46,597 bases of DNA. Source: Clostridia bacterium. GTDB taxonomy: Bacteria; Bacillota; Clostridia; Oscillospirales; Butyricicoccaceae. Below are positions 15,290-23,452 of this stretch, in pieces. Location: contig JAFYPP010000049.1 in assembly GCA_017559995.1 (NCBI GenBank), positions 1 through 46,597 of the forward strand. Direction: 5' to 3'. The notes below the pieces were generated by a model. The model did no database searches, was not told where the DNA came from, and saw only the letters and a program-made list of their open reading frames with translations. The translations under genes and the position numbers were made by a program. Every line of letters starts with the position of its first letter. Positions within the stretch are counted from its first letter, which is position 1.

Positions 15290-15874
15290 ATGCTCATGTC
15301 CCGTGTCCTGGCTGTGCTGACAGCCCTTGCCCTGCTGTTCGGTCTGCTCACCGGGCGTATGCCCCAGGTGTCCCAGGCCACCGTCTCCGGCGCGGAGGAG
15401 GCCGTCCGCCTGCTGCTGCGCATCGGCGGCACCCTTTGCCTGTGGAACGGTTTGATGGAGGTCATGACCCGCAGCGGTCTGGCCCATCGGGTGGCCCGGT
15501 GGCTCACCCCCCTCATCCGTCTGCTGTTCGGCAGCTGCGCCGACGACCGGGAGGCCAGCGCCGCCATCGCCCAGAATATGGCGGCCAACCTGCTGGGTCT
15601 GGGTTCGGCCGCCACTCCGGCCGGGCTGCGGGCGGCAAAGCGCCTGCGGGATTTGTCCGACAGGCAGGGCAGACCGCCCCACGGCGTTTTTCTGCTCATC
15701 GTCCTCAACACCGCCTCCCTGCAGCTGCTGCCCACCACGGTGGCCGCCGTCCGGGCGGGCCTTGGCAGCGCCCAGCCCTACGACATCCTGCCCGCCGTGT
15801 GGCTGTCCTCGGCCCTTTCGGTGACGGCCGGGGTCCTTGCCGCCCGTGTGATGAGAGGGGGCGGCAGGCTGTGA
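15290..15874 (+). CDS. spmA: Spore maturation protein A
   Basis: 194 residues, family length. Nucleoside-recognition (Gate) domain: several membrane spans with G-x-x-L-C-L-W-N-G-L-M-E, N-M-A-A-N-L-L-G-L-G-S-A-A-T-P-A-G and L-N-T-A-S-L-Q-L-L-P, all typical of SpmA. In Bacillus SpmA and SpmB affect spore-core dehydration; the molecular activity is unknown. AAAGGA (15275-15280) favours the ATG at 15290 over the one at 15296. It overlaps spmB by four bases. Confidence 0.93.
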   Translation: MLMSRVLAVLTALALLFGLLTGRMPQVSQATVSGAEEAVRLLLRIGGTLCLWNGLMEVMTRSGLAHRVARWLTPLIRLLFGSCADDREASAAIAQNMAANLLGLGSAATPAGLRAAKRLRDLSDRQGRPPHGVFLLIVLNTASLQLLPTTVAAVRAGLGSAQPYDILPAVWLSSALSVTAGVLAARVMRGGGRL

Positions 15875-16383
15875 CCGCGGTTTTGGTGCCCGGTATCATC
15901 CTGGCCATCCTGCTGTACGGCCTCGCCAAAGGCGTGGACCTGTACGCCGCCCTCACCGACGGTATGAAGGCAGGCCTTCGGGTGTGCGCCGATATTTTCC
16001 CGGCGGTGCTCACCATGCTGGTGGCGGTGACCATGGTGCGGGCCTCGGGGGCCATCGATCTGCTGGCGGCCTTTCTGGCGCCGGCGCTGGAAGCGGTGGG
16101 TATGCCCCCGGACTGTCTGCCCCTTGCCCTGCTGCGGCCCTTTTCCGGCAGCGGCGCTCTGTCGGTGGGCAGCGAGATCATGGCCTCCGCCGGCCCCGAC
16201 AGCCTTACCGGCCGTGTCGCCGCCGTCATGCTGGGCAGCTCGGACACCAGTTTTTACACCATCGCCGTCTACTCGGCCTTTTTGGGGTTAAAAGACACCC
16301 GCTACACCCTGGCCGCCGCCCTGTGCGCCGACCTCACCGCTTTTTTGGCCGCCGGCATGGCGGTGCGCCTGCTGATGGGATAA
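15871..16383 (+). CDS. spmB: Spore maturation protein B
   Basis: 170 residues. Gate-domain membrane protein with R-P-F-S-G-S-G-A-L-S and M-L-G-S-S-D-T-S-F-Y-T-I-A-V-Y motifs characteristic of SpmB. The GTG start overlaps the spmA stop as GTGA, so translation is coupled. The two proteins act together in spore maturation in model species; whether this organism sporulates cannot be judged from the window. Confidence 0.93.
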   Translation: MTAVLVPGIILAILLYGLAKGVDLYAALTDGMKAGLRVCADIFPAVLTMLVAVTMVRASGAIDLLAAFLAPALEAVGMPPDCLPLALLRPFSGSGALSVGSEIMASAGPDSLTGRVAAVMLGSSDTSFYTIAVYSAFLGLKDTRYTLAAALCADLTAFLAAGMAVRLLMG

Positions 16384-16410
16384 AAAAAGACCGCCTCCCG
16401 GCGGTCTTTT
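16384..16410. terminator. Bidirectional terminator between spmB and rqcH
   Basis: AAAAAGACCGCC, loop tccc, GGCGGTCTTTT, between convergent genes. Confidence 0.85.
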
Positions 16411-16413
16411 CGC

Positions 16414-18090
16414 TTATTCTTTGGGCAGCTCCGGCTCCACCAGAGCGGTCTTGAACTCGAAGTAGTTCACCATGCCAGCCTTGGCCCCCTGGGGCTTTTT
16501 CACCCGGCGCACCAGGGTATAATCCACCGGCACACGGGGCTGATTGGCGGCGCTGCTGTAAAAGGCCGCGATGGACGCCGCCTGCCGCAGGGCCTCGTCC
16601 GACGGCTCCCGCCCCTCGGTGAACAGCACGGCATGGCTGCCGGGCACGTTTCTGGCGTGGAACCAGATGTCGTTCTTGCCCGCGCGGCGATGGGTCAGCT
16701 CGTCGTTTTCCCGGTTGTTGCGGCCGCAAAGGACGGTGAAGCCGCCCTCCACGGTAAACTGCCGGGGGGCATAGGACAGGGGCTTGGGCTTGCGCTTGCC
16801 CTTTTCCTCCGGCTTGACGTAGCCGGCCTGGATGAGTTCCTCCCGGATCTCCTTGATCTGGCCGGCGTCCTGTGCCGCCGCCAGAGTGTACAGCACGTTG
16901 TCCACGTACTCCAGCTCCTGCTCGCCCAGTTCGATCTGCCGGGTGAGGGCCTCCTCCGCCCGCTTGAGTCGGGTGTACTTGCCGAACAGCCGCTGGGCGT
17001 TTTCCTGGGGCGACAGCAGGGGATCCAGCTCCACCTTCACCTGGGGCAGTTCGGGATCGAAATAATCGGTAAGCACCACCGACTTGTCGCCCGACTTGAT
17101 GGCGTACAGATTGGCGGTGATGAGGTCGGCGGTGCGCTTGAGTTTTTCCCGCTCCTCGGCGGTCTGCAGCTCCTGCCGCTGGCCCGCCAGCTTACGCTCC
17201 AGGCGCTTTTTCACCGTGGTCATGGACCGCTCCATGGCGCCGGACAGGTTCTTCAGGTCCTGGGCCCGGGTCTGCTCCCGGTAAAAATCATCCAGCAGGC
17301 TGCAGAAGTCGCCGTACCGCTCCCACTGCCCCGCCACGTGGGTCAGCTCCATGGAAGCGAAGTCGTTCTTGCCGTTTTCCCGCCGCAGCAGCCAGGGTTC
17401 GGCCTTGCGCTCCCGCAGGGCCATCAGTTCCCGGCACAGACCGGCGGCGTCGCCGCCCCGGTGTACCATCTCCCGGGCCATCTGGGGGGACAGGCCTGCC
17501 AGCCCGTCGCACAGACGGCCGGCATCGCCGTGGACGTCCTCGCACACCGCCAGCAGACTTTCCTCCGACAGATCCCACAGGGAGGGTTTTTCCTGTCGGG
17601 GAGGCAGCCGGTACAGCATACCGGGCTGTACCGCCCGGGGGCTGCTTTCGGCATCCACCGGATGCATACAGGCCACGATGTGGCCCTGGGGACCCACCAG
17701 GATCAGATTGGTCATGCGGCCCATCATCTCACAGATGAGATGCTTTTCCGCCATAACGCCCAGCTCGTCCACCGCCGAAAAGCAGATGTCCACCATGCGC
17801 TCGTGCTGGGGCTGGGTGATGGACAGGATGCGGCCGCCGGCCATCTGCTTGCGCAGCAGCATACACAGCATGGGCGGCGTTTCGGGGTTGTCAAACTTTT
17901 CCCGGGTGAGATGCACCCGGGCGCCGTTGCCGGCACACAGCAGCAGCCGCACGTTGCCCTCGTCCCGTGCCCGCAGATGGAGGATGATGCGGTCCCGCCG
18001 GGGCATGGTGATCTTGTCCACCCGGGCGTTTTCCAGACGGCGGTGCAGCTCCTCCGCCAGACCGCCGATCACAAAACTGTCAAGCGCCAT
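16414..18090 (-). CDS. rqcH: RqcH-type ribosome quality control factor (NFACT family)
   Basis: 558 residues, family length. NFACT-N region at the N-terminus with P-P-M-L-C-M-L-L-R-K, a central charged coiled coil (about 270-400) with a P-Q-E-N-A motif, and a C-terminal NFACT-R domain (G-R-N-N-R-E-N-D, then D-I-W-F-H-A-R-N-V-P-G-S-H). RqcH binds obstructed 50S subunits and recruits tRNA-Ala to add alanine tails. The position matching the Asp97-Arg98 pair of Bacillus RqcH reads Glu97-Arg98. It overlaps trmK by 11 bases. Confidence 0.9.
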   Translation of the reverse strand: MALDSFVIGGLAEELHRRLENARVDKITMPRRDRIILHLRARDEGNVRLLLCAGNGARVHLTREKFDNPETPPMLCMLLRKQMAGGRILSITQPQHERMVDICFSAVDELGVMAEKHLICEMMGRMTNLILVGPQGHIVACMHPVDAESSPRAVQPGMLYRLPPRQEKPSLWDLSEESLLAVCEDVHGDAGRLCDGLAGLSPQMAREMVHRGGDAAGLCRELMALRERKAEPWLLRRENGKNDFASMELTHVAGQWERYGDFCSLLDDFYREQTRAQDLKNLSGAMERSMTTVKKRLERKLAGQRQELQTAEEREKLKRTADLITANLYAIKSGDKSVVLTDYFDPELPQVKVELDPLLSPQENAQRLFGKYTRLKRAEEALTRQIELGEQELEYVDNVLYTLAAAQDAGQIKEIREELIQAGYVKPEEKGKRKPKPLSYAPRQFTVEGGFTVLCGRNNRENDELTHRRAGKNDIWFHARNVPGSHAVLFTEGREPSDEALRQAASIAAFYSSAANQPRVPVDYTLVRRVKKPQGAKAGMVNYFEFKTALVEPELPKE

Positions 18091-18748
18091 GGCGCACCTC
18101 CTCCAGCCGCTTCAAAACGGCGTCCTCTTCCGCCGTATCCAGGCCGGCGGATGCCCGTCCCTGCCGGGACTTCTCGTATTTCAGCCGCAGTTTCTCCAGA
18201 TATTCGGGAAACAGCGGATCGGTCAGCAATTTCTCGGTAAATAAGTAGTGGTTCTCGCTGCCGCAGCCGTCCTGCCGGCCGCCGAACACCTGCAGCACCA
18301 CGTAAAGGCGGTCGCCCTCCCGGGCCAGCGCCTCCCGTTCCACGGCGTAGCCGTTGGCTGCCAGCCACCGGCGCAGCTTGTTGCCGGCGGTCATAGGCTG
18401 GAGCACCAGCTTGTGCGCACCCTTTGCCGTCCAGGGTGCGGCCTCCAGAATGGAGGCGATCATCTCGCCGCCCATGCCGCAGATGGATACCGTGTCGCCG
18501 TCCTCCGGGCCAAAGGCCTCCAGGCCGGGGCACAGCACGGCACGCACCCGGTCGCTCATGCCGCAGGCGGCGATATGCTCCTTGGCCGCCGCCAGCGGGC
18601 CGGGGCGGATGTCGGAAGCCACGGCGCTTTTGGCGCCCCGTTCCACCAGATGGAGGCACAGATAGGCGTGGTCACAGCCCACATCAATGATCCGTTCACA
18701 GGGCAGACAGAGGTCTGCCGCCAGTTTCAGTCTTGGGGTCAGTTCCAT
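18080..18748 (-). CDS. trmK: tRNA (adenine22-N1)-methyltransferase
   Basis: 222 residues. SAM-binding motif I-D-V-G-C-D-H-A-Y-L at 21-30 and the I-C-G-M-G-G-E motif near 90 are those of TrmK, which methylates A22 of tRNA-Ser and other tRNAs in Bacillota. A long C-terminal helix region follows (about 160-222). The 11-base overlap with rqcH pairs two genes that both act on tRNA or translation. Confidence 0.9.
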   Translation of the reverse strand: MELTPRLKLAADLCLPCERIIDVGCDHAYLCLHLVERGAKSAVASDIRPGPLAAAKEHIAACGMSDRVRAVLCPGLEAFGPEDGDTVSICGMGGEMIASILEAAPWTAKGAHKLVLQPMTAGNKLRRWLAANGYAVEREALAREGDRLYVVLQVFGGRQDGCGSENHYLFTEKLLTDPLFPEYLEKLRLKYEKSRQGRASAGLDTAEEDAVLKRLEEVRHGA

Positions 18749-18773
18749 ACCGCCCCTCCTTTCGTTACATACA

Positions 18774-18806
18774 AATAAACCAAGGGATGGACTCCCTTGG
18801 TTTATC
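18774..18806 (-). terminator. Terminator of the DUF1858 gene
   Basis: ATAAACCAAGGGA and TCCCTTGGTTTAT pair around a tggac loop, between the DUF1858 gene and trmK. Confidence 0.7.
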
Positions 18807-18821
18807 CGGTCGTTCTTTTCC

Positions 18822-19028
18822 TTAGGCCTTCTTTGCCAGATGGGCGTTGATCTTGGCCACCAGCTCGTCGGCGTTGGTGCCGTGAACCATGCAGGCCTCA
18901 GCGATGGACTCGCCGCGGGAAGCGGGGCAGCCCAGGCAGTGCATGCCGATCTCGAAGAAGTACTCAGCGGTCTCCAGATCGAAGTCCAGGATATCGCCGA
19001 TCAGGGTTTCCTTGGTAACAGAAGTCAT
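18822..19028 (-). CDS. DUF1858 redox-disulfide protein
   Basis: 68 residues with Cys31-x2-Cys34 in the H-C-L-G-C-P motif. This is the hybrid-cluster-associated DUF1858 domain, thought to use a redox-active disulfide or bind a metal. It stands alone, with its own promoter and terminator, and no hybrid-cluster gene is nearby. Confidence 0.88.
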   Translation of the reverse strand: MTSVTKETLIGDILDFDLETAEYFFEIGMHCLGCPASRGESIAEACMVHGTNADELVAKINAHLAKKA

Positions 19029-19069
19029 AGTTATATCCTCCGGGTATAGTATTTTTACTGAACAGAAAT

Positions 19070-19098
19070 ATTATACATGGGAAAACGCCGGTTTTCAA
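19070..19098 (-). promoter_or_regulatory. Promoter of the DUF1858 gene
   Basis: Minus-strand TTGAAA (19093-19098), 17 bp, TATAAT (19070-19075). Confidence 0.7.
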
Positions 19099-19114
19099 CC
19101 ATAAATTTGGAAAA

Positions 19115-19142
19115 CAAAAAGAACGCCGCTTTTGGCGGCGTC
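19115..19142 (-). terminator. Terminator of the zinc-ribbon gene
   Basis: ACGCCGC and GCGGCGT pair around a five-base loop, followed by CTTTTTG on the minus strand. Confidence 0.75.
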
Positions 19143-19169
19143 CTTCGTTATGCACAATGTGTCAGGAGC

Positions 19170-19448
19170 TTAGGCCTGCTCGCGCATCTTGGCGAAGCAC
19201 TCGGAGCAGTAGACGGGACGGTCGGTCTTGGGCTCGAAGGGAACCTTGGCTTCCTTGCCACAGGCGGCGCAGGTGGCGGTGAAGAACTCACGGGGGCCAC
19301 GGGCAGCCTGCTTGCGGGCGTCACGGCAGGTCTTGCAGCGCTGGGGCTCATTCTGGAAGCCGCGCTCAGCGTAGAACTCCTGCTCGCCGGCGGTGAACAC
19401 GAACTCGTTGCCGCACTCTTTGCACACTAAAGTCTTGTCTTCGTACAT
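19170..19448 (-). CDS. Zinc-ribbon protein with four CxxC pairs
   Basis: 92 residues. Cys pairs are at 9/12, 38/41, 60/63 and 81/84, enough for two zinc sites. The K-E-C-G-N-E-F-V-F-T-A-G-E-Q-E-F-Y segment is typical of the probable zinc-ribbon family seen in many Bacillota. Role unknown, perhaps nucleic-acid or protein binding. It lies 35 bases downstream of the sigma factor gene. Confidence 0.85.
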   Translation of the reverse strand: MYEDKTLVCKECGNEFVFTAGEQEFYAERGFQNEPQRCKTCRDARKQAARGPREFFTATCAACGKEAKVPFEPKTDRPVYCSECFAKMREQA

Positions 19449-19483
19449 GGTTGTTACCTCTCTTTTCCGCGTTGCGGTGATAG

Positions 19484-20059
19484 TTATATGCGAACAGACA
19501 GATGTCTGTTTTCGCCTTGAGACAGATAGCGGGCCACCTTCCGCCGGATGCGGAGGATGGCGTTCTCCACCGATTTGGGACTGCGTCCCAAGCTTCGGCT
19601 GATCTCGCTTACAGAATAGCCCGCCAGATAGGGATCCAGAACTGACGCCTCAAACGCAGAAAGAAAGCCATGCAGGGCAGCTTTGATCTCTGTTTCGGTT
19701 TCGTTTGCCAGACATTGGGTCTCGGGGTCAGGAACGCCGGTCAACACCGGGTCGGGAGCGATCTGCCGCAGAACATCTTCCTCCCGCCGGGAGAGCCGGA
19801 CATCACGGCGGACGGTATCGTAAAGCTGCCGTCGGATGCACAGGGAGGCATAGGCCTCGAAGTTGTCGCTGCGCGCGGGGTCATAGCTGCGGATAGCCTT
19901 GAGCAGGCCGATCATACCTTCCTGATAAAGATCGTCCTGATCGCCGCCCTGAAGGAAAAACTGCCGCACGATACGGGACACCAGTCGGGAATACCGCGCT
20001 GCCTGCCCCTCTTCATTTTCGGGGATCAGGCCGTATTTTTCCGGGGTGTTCTGGGTCAC
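19484..20059 (-). CDS. SigH-like sigma-70 family factor
   Basis: 191 residues. Region 2 (D-D-L-Y-Q-E-G-M-I-G-L-L-K-A-I about 42-56, then C-I-R-R-Q-L-Y-D) and a region 4 helix-turn-helix (G-Y-S-V-S-E-I-S-R-S-L-G-R-S-P-K-S-V-E) are clear. Size and region 2 sequence fit the SigH/Spo0H group, which controls stationary-phase and early-sporulation genes. A GTG start (20057-20059) is chosen because GAAAGGAG lies five bases upstream; the longer frame has no such site. Confidence 0.8.
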   Translation of the reverse strand: MTQNTPEKYGLIPENEEGQAARYSRLVSRIVRQFFLQGGDQDDLYQEGMIGLLKAIRSYDPARSDNFEAYASLCIRRQLYDTVRRDVRLSRREEDVLRQIAPDPVLTGVPDPETQCLANETETEIKAALHGFLSAFEASVLDPYLAGYSVSEISRSLGRSPKSVENAILRIRRKVARYLSQGENRHLSVRI

Positions 20060-20109
20060 GGGCGCTCCTTTCGGGCATACAAGGCCCTCTTTTACAGCGA
20101 TGTAAGATG

Positions 20110-20139
20110 AGTATATCCCTTTTGCACAGGATTTGTCAA
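20110..20139 (-). promoter_or_regulatory. Promoter of the SigH-like gene
   Basis: Minus-strand TTGACA (20134-20139), 18 bp, TATACT (20110-20115). Confidence 0.7.
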
Positions 20140-20190
20140 GCAAAAAGCAATTTTTTGTGAAAAACGCAGGGCTTTTCGACAAAATTTGGT

Positions 20191-20649
20191 CTATTTCAAC
20201 AATTCATCCGGGTCCACCGACTGATCTTCCTTAACCGTGGATAAGATCAGGATGGTGCGGGTGTTCTGTACGCCGGGGATGGACTTCACCTGATTGAGCA
20301 GGTGTTCCAGGCTCTGGGTGTTGTCGGTGACGATGCGCAGCATGAAGTCAAAGTCGCCGGTGATATAGTGGCACGCCAGGATCTCCCGGTTCTCCTTCAC
20401 GAAGGCGTGGAACCGGTCGATGTACTTGGGGTGCTCCAGGCTGACCGACAGAAAGGCGTTGACGTCCTTGCCGGCCTTGGCACTGTTGAGGATGGTGGTA
20501 TGCTTTTCAATGAGTCCGGAGTTCTCCAGCTTGCGGATGCGCTCGATGACCGCCGACACCGACATATTGACCTTGTCGCTGATCACGCTGGCGTTCTCCC
20601 GGGCGTTGGCGCGCAGGCATTTGAGAATTTTCACATCGATCTCATCCAT
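20191..20649 (-). CDS. Lrp/AsnC-family regulator
   Basis: 152 residues. N-terminal helix-turn-helix (I-L-K-C-L-R-A-N-A-R ... S-V-S-A-V-I-E-R-I-R-K-L-E) followed by an RAM domain (about 66-140) containing the G-D-F-D-F-M-L motif that contacts an amino acid effector. These proteins respond to amino acids and often autoregulate. It is a single gene with its own promoter. Confidence 0.92.
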   Translation of the reverse strand: MDEIDVKILKCLRANARENASVISDKVNMSVSAVIERIRKLENSGLIEKHTTILNSAKAGKDVNAFLSVSLEHPKYIDRFHAFVKENREILACHYITGDFDFMLRIVTDNTQSLEHLLNQVKSIPGVQNTRTILILSTVKEDQSVDPDELLK

Positions 20650-20684
20650 GATGGTCTCCTCCGTTTCCGTACTCGTACTGTGCC

Positions 20685-20713
20685 ATTATAGCCCTCTCTC
20701 CAAAAAAATTCAA
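20685..20713 (-). promoter_or_regulatory. Promoter of the Lrp-family gene
   Basis: Minus-strand TTGAAT (20708-20713), 17 bp, TATAAT (20685-20690). Confidence 0.7.
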
Positions 20714-20743
20714 GCGAAATCGGGTTTTTCTGAAAAATTTTAG

Positions 20744-20778
20744 AAAAAAGGCGTGTGAACCGATGTCCACACGCCTTT
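20744..20778 (-). terminator. Terminator of the rpmH-to-jag operon
   Basis: AAAGGCGTGTG and CACACGCCTTT pair, followed by TTTT on the minus strand, 8 bases after jag. Confidence 0.8.
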
Positions 20779-20785
20779 CGGGCAA

Positions 20786-21502
20786 TTATTCTGCTTTTGC
20801 GGCAGGCTTCTTGCCGCGGCCGCGGCGGCGGCTGCCGCCGGACTTCTTGGGAGCGCTCTGCTGGGCGCCGGCGGGAGCCATGCCTTCGGGAGCCACGATG
20901 ACCTTGCGGTTGGGCTCGGTGCCCACCGAATAGGTGGTGACGCCCTCCACCTCCTGGAGGGTGGCATGGATGGTGCGGCGCTCGTGGGGATTCATGGGCT
21001 CCAGAGCCACGGGCTTGCGGTACTTCAGGGCCTTCTGGGCGGTCTTATGAGCCAGACCGGCCAGAGTGTCCTCACGCTTGGCGCGATAGTTCTCGGTGTC
21101 CACGGTGACTCTCCAGCGCTCGTCCTCCTTGCGGTTGGTGACGATGTTCACCAGATACTGGATGGCGTCCAGGGTATCGCCGTGATGGCCGATGACGGCG
21201 TTCATGTTGTCACCGGTGAGGGTCAGCGCGATGGTGCGCGCTTCCACGTTCTCTTCGGCGTGGATGTCGGCGGGGGTGCCGAAACGGATCAGCAGGCCCT
21301 TGAGGAAGTCCACGGCACGGGCAGTGGGGGTCACCTCATAGGAAACGCGGACCACGGCAGGCTCCTTGCCAAAGCCCAGGAAACCGCTCTTGGGCTGCTT
21401 GATGACTTCCACGGACACATCGTCGCGGCTGAGCCCCAGCTGCAGCAGGGCACTTTCCACGGCGGCGTCGATGGAGTCGCCTTTTGCTTCAAGATATTTC
21501 AT
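20786..21502 (-). CDS. jag: Jag/KhpB RNA-binding protein
   Basis: 238 residues. Jag-N domain with the K-S-G-F-L-G-F-G-K motif near 40, a KH domain with G-H-H-G-D-T-L-D-A-I, and an R3H domain with N-P-H-E-R-R-T-I-H. The tail is Gly/Arg/Lys-rich. Jag (KhpB) pairs with KhpA, binds RNA and influences cell division and elongation. It follows yidC by 18 bases, the usual arrangement. Confidence 0.93.
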   Translation of the reverse strand: MKYLEAKGDSIDAAVESALLQLGLSRDDVSVEVIKQPKSGFLGFGKEPAVVRVSYEVTPTARAVDFLKGLLIRFGTPADIHAEENVEARTIALTLTGDNMNAVIGHHGDTLDAIQYLVNIVTNRKEDERWRVTVDTENYRAKREDTLAGLAHKTAQKALKYRKPVALEPMNPHERRTIHATLQEVEGVTTYSVGTEPNRKVIVAPEGMAPAGAQQSAPKKSGGSRRRGRGKKPAAKAE

Positions 21503-21520
21503 GGATGTTTTTCCGCCTTT

Positions 21521-22369
21521 TTACTCTTTGTCTTTGGTCTGTGCCAGGTGCTTCTTGGTCCAGATGTTCATAAAGAACTCCTGCACGATGGCCAGGACGT
21601 TGTTGCAGATCCAGTAGAAGCTCAGACCCACGGGCAGGATGAAACCGAACCACAGGGACATGAGGGGCATCATCAGCATCATGGTCTTGTTGGTGCCCTG
21701 TGCCTGGGGATTGGCGTTCTGCATGGGGTTCATCTTCTGGGTCATCCAGCTCATCAGGTAAGAGGTAGCGGCCGAAACGATGGGCAGCACCCACAGAATG
21801 CTGGGCTGGCTGAACTCGGGCTTGGCAGCCATGGAGATGGGGCCCAGGCTGAAGTCGACCCGCATGAGGCTCTCGGCCACGTGGGCGACCTTGTCAAAGT
21901 TCTCGTAGATGATGGTGGCCAGTTCGATCTGGTAGTGATAACCGGCAGCGGCGGTATCATAGTTGAGGATCTGGGCGATCTGGGTGATCTGGTCAGCGCC
22001 CACCTGCATAAAGTAGGTCAGGGGCTGGATGATGACACCGTACAGACCGATCAGAATGGGGAAGGTCCACAGCATGGTGCCGCAGCCGGCCATGGGGGAG
22101 ATGCCCTCTCTGTCGTACAGGTTCTGCATCTCTTCCTGCATACGGCGCTGGTCGCGGGCATAGGTCTTCTGGATCTTCTGGATCATGGGCTGGATGCGCT
22201 GCTGCTCCAGCATGGATTTTTTCTGCTTGATGGTCATGGGGATCATCAGCACCTTTACCAGCAGAGCGAAGAGGAACAAAGAGAGGGCGTAGTTGCCTAC
22301 GAACTCATAAATGAACCGCATCACATAGCCGAAAGGCGTCGAGATGAGTTTGTAGAGAAAATTGTACAT
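21521..22369 (-). CDS. yidC: YidC/SpoIIIJ membrane protein insertase
   Basis: 282 residues with five predicted spans and the cytoplasmic charged hairpin after the first conserved span (K-Q-K-K-S-M-L-E-Q-Q-R-I-Q-P). The M-A-G-C-G-T-M-L-W-T-F-P segment is typical of clostridial YidC. Unlike Bacillus SpoIIIJ it has no lipobox at the N-terminus. It inserts membrane proteins alone or with SecYEG. yidD ends directly before it. Confidence 0.93.
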   Translation of the reverse strand: MYNFLYKLISTPFGYVMRFIYEFVGNYALSLFLFALLVKVLMIPMTIKQKKSMLEQQRIQPMIQKIQKTYARDQRRMQEEMQNLYDREGISPMAGCGTMLWTFPILIGLYGVIIQPLTYFMQVGADQITQIAQILNYDTAAAGYHYQIELATIIYENFDKVAHVAESLMRVDFSLGPISMAAKPEFSQPSILWVLPIVSAATSYLMSWMTQKMNPMQNANPQAQGTNKTMMLMMPLMSLWFGFILPVGLSFYWICNNVLAIVQEFFMNIWTKKHLAQTKDKE

Positions 22370-22639
22370 TTAAGATTTCTCCTCGTTGTTTTCCTTTTTG
22401 CGAAAAGGCTTGGTAAATGGATTCTCCTCGGGCACCGGGTCCAGTCCGCCCTTGAACAGGGGATTGCACCGCATAAAACGCCAGAGGGCCAGCGCACCAC
22501 CGCAAAGGGCGCCATGGCGCTGGATGGCCTCTGCCGCGTACGCCGAACAGGTCGGGATAAACCGGCAGGTAGGCCCTCCCTTTAAGGGAGAAAGATTCTT
22601 CTGGTAAAACCGTATGAGGGCGATGAGCCACTTACTCAT
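22370..22639 (-). CDS. yidD: Membrane protein insertion efficiency factor YidD
   Basis: 89 residues. The signature [19 protein letters not shown] is complete. It starts at the ATG 22637-22639, overlapping rnpA by 8 bases, and ends one base before yidC, so the three genes are tightly coupled. Confidence 0.93.
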   Translation of the reverse strand: MSKWLIALIRFYQKNLSPLKGGPTCRFIPTCSAYAAEAIQRHGALCGGALALWRFMRCNPLFKGGLDPVPEENPFTKPFRKKENNEEKS

Positions 22640-22985
22640 GGCGCTCTGCCTCCAACAGGCCCAGCTGGCCGCACAGTCGGTCAAAATCCTTCTGCAGCAG
22701 GTCAAAGGGGCCGTCCACGGCGGCCTTGCGCGCAACGATGACGATGTCAAATCCGCACTTCAGGCGGGTCTCGTTGAGTCGATAGGTCTCGCGGATGCGG
22801 CGGCGTGCCCGGTTGCGCTCCACGGCGCAGCCCAGTTTTACAGAAACGGTGATACCCAGGCGGTTCACCGCTTGGTTCCTGCGCTTCATCACATAGACCA
22901 CCATGGTCTTTCCGGCGGCGGATTTGCCCCGGTGATACAGCGCGCGGAACAGATGGTTTTCCTTGAGGGAAAGGGTCTTGTTCAT
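22632..22985 (-). CDS. rnpA: Ribonuclease P protein component
   Basis: 117 residues from the ATG at 22983-22985; an in-frame GTG three codons upstream is possible. The signature [10 protein letters not shown] is present near residue 58. RnpA is the protein cofactor of RNase P, which trims tRNA 5-prime ends. It is second in the rpmH operon and preceded by a long hairpin at 23008-23034. Confidence 0.93.
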   Translation of the reverse strand: MNKTLSLKENHLFRALYHRGKSAAGKTMVVYVMKRRNQAVNRLGITVSVKLGCAVERNRARRRIRETYRLNETRLKCGFDIVIVARKAAVDGPFDLLQKDFDRLCGQLGLLEAERHE

Positions 22986-23007
22986 GCTTTTCACCCGTTG
23001 TTAAAAT

Positions 23008-23034
23008 TTAAGACCGCATAAACTGCGGTCTTAA
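23008..23034 (-). promoter_or_regulatory. Attenuator-like hairpin between rpmH and rnpA
   Basis: An 11-bp perfect stem (TTAAGACCGCA / TGCGGTCTTAA) with a 5-base loop, followed by only four Ts on the minus strand. This is a partial terminator placed to let less RNA pass into rnpA than into rpmH. Confidence 0.6.
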
Positions 23035-23067
23035 TGGGTTTCAAAAACAAAATTGTTCGTGCTGCAA

Positions 23068-23202
23068 TTAGGCGCACAGCTTGGCGCGGCCTCTTGCGCG
23101 ACGACGAGCCAGGACTTTGCGGCCATTACGGGTGCTCATGCGCTTACGGAAGCCGTGCTCCTTCTGACGCTGACGCTTTTTGGGCTGATAGGTACGGACC
23201 AT
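23068..23202 (-). CDS. rpmH: 50S ribosomal protein L34
   Basis: 44 residues, beginning [10 protein letters not shown] and containing the [12 protein letters not shown] motif of L34. AGGAGGTG precedes the ATG by six bases. It is the first gene of the rpmH-rnpA-yidD-yidC-jag operon. dnaA, the usual upstream neighbour, is absent; a divergent SLOG gene takes its place. Confidence 0.97.
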   Translation of the reverse strand: MVRTYQPKKRQRQKEHGFRKRMSTRNGRKVLARRRARGRAKLCA

Positions 23203-23289
23203 GTTTCACACCTCCTGATCGAAGCTATTATTGACACCGGCACGGGCTCGAGCATTCAAGCTCTTGCCGCTGCCGATAACGCACCATGT

Positions 23290-23319
23290 ATTATATAGGA
23301 TGAGGATAGCAACTGTCAA
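23290..23319 (-). promoter_or_regulatory. rpmH: Strong promoter of the rpmH operon
   Basis: Minus-strand TTGACA (23314-23319), 18 bp, TATAAT (23290-23295). The leader to rpmH is about 80 bases and can form a CGGCA/TGCCG-closed hairpin. Confidence 0.75.
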
Positions 23320-23411
23320 CCATTTTTTCATTTTTCGGTGAAATTTGCCTATCCGCGCCCTTTGTTTACCGTTTGTTCACCCCAAATCGCCTTTTCTTCC
23401 CCCCGAAACTG

Positions 23412-23420
23412 TGGTATACT
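23412..23420 (+). promoter_or_regulatory. Extended -10 promoter of the SLOG gene
   Basis: TGGTATACT at 23412-23420, 33 bases before the gene; the -35 is weak. Confidence 0.5.
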
Positions 23421-23452
23421 GAAGAAAAATTCCGAAAAAGGAGGGCATCGCC

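Noticed and set aside
23000..23450. Replication origin next to rpmH
   Set aside because: dnaA is absent, no cluster of DnaA boxes (TTATCCACA) was seen, and the spacer is fully used by promoters and leaders.
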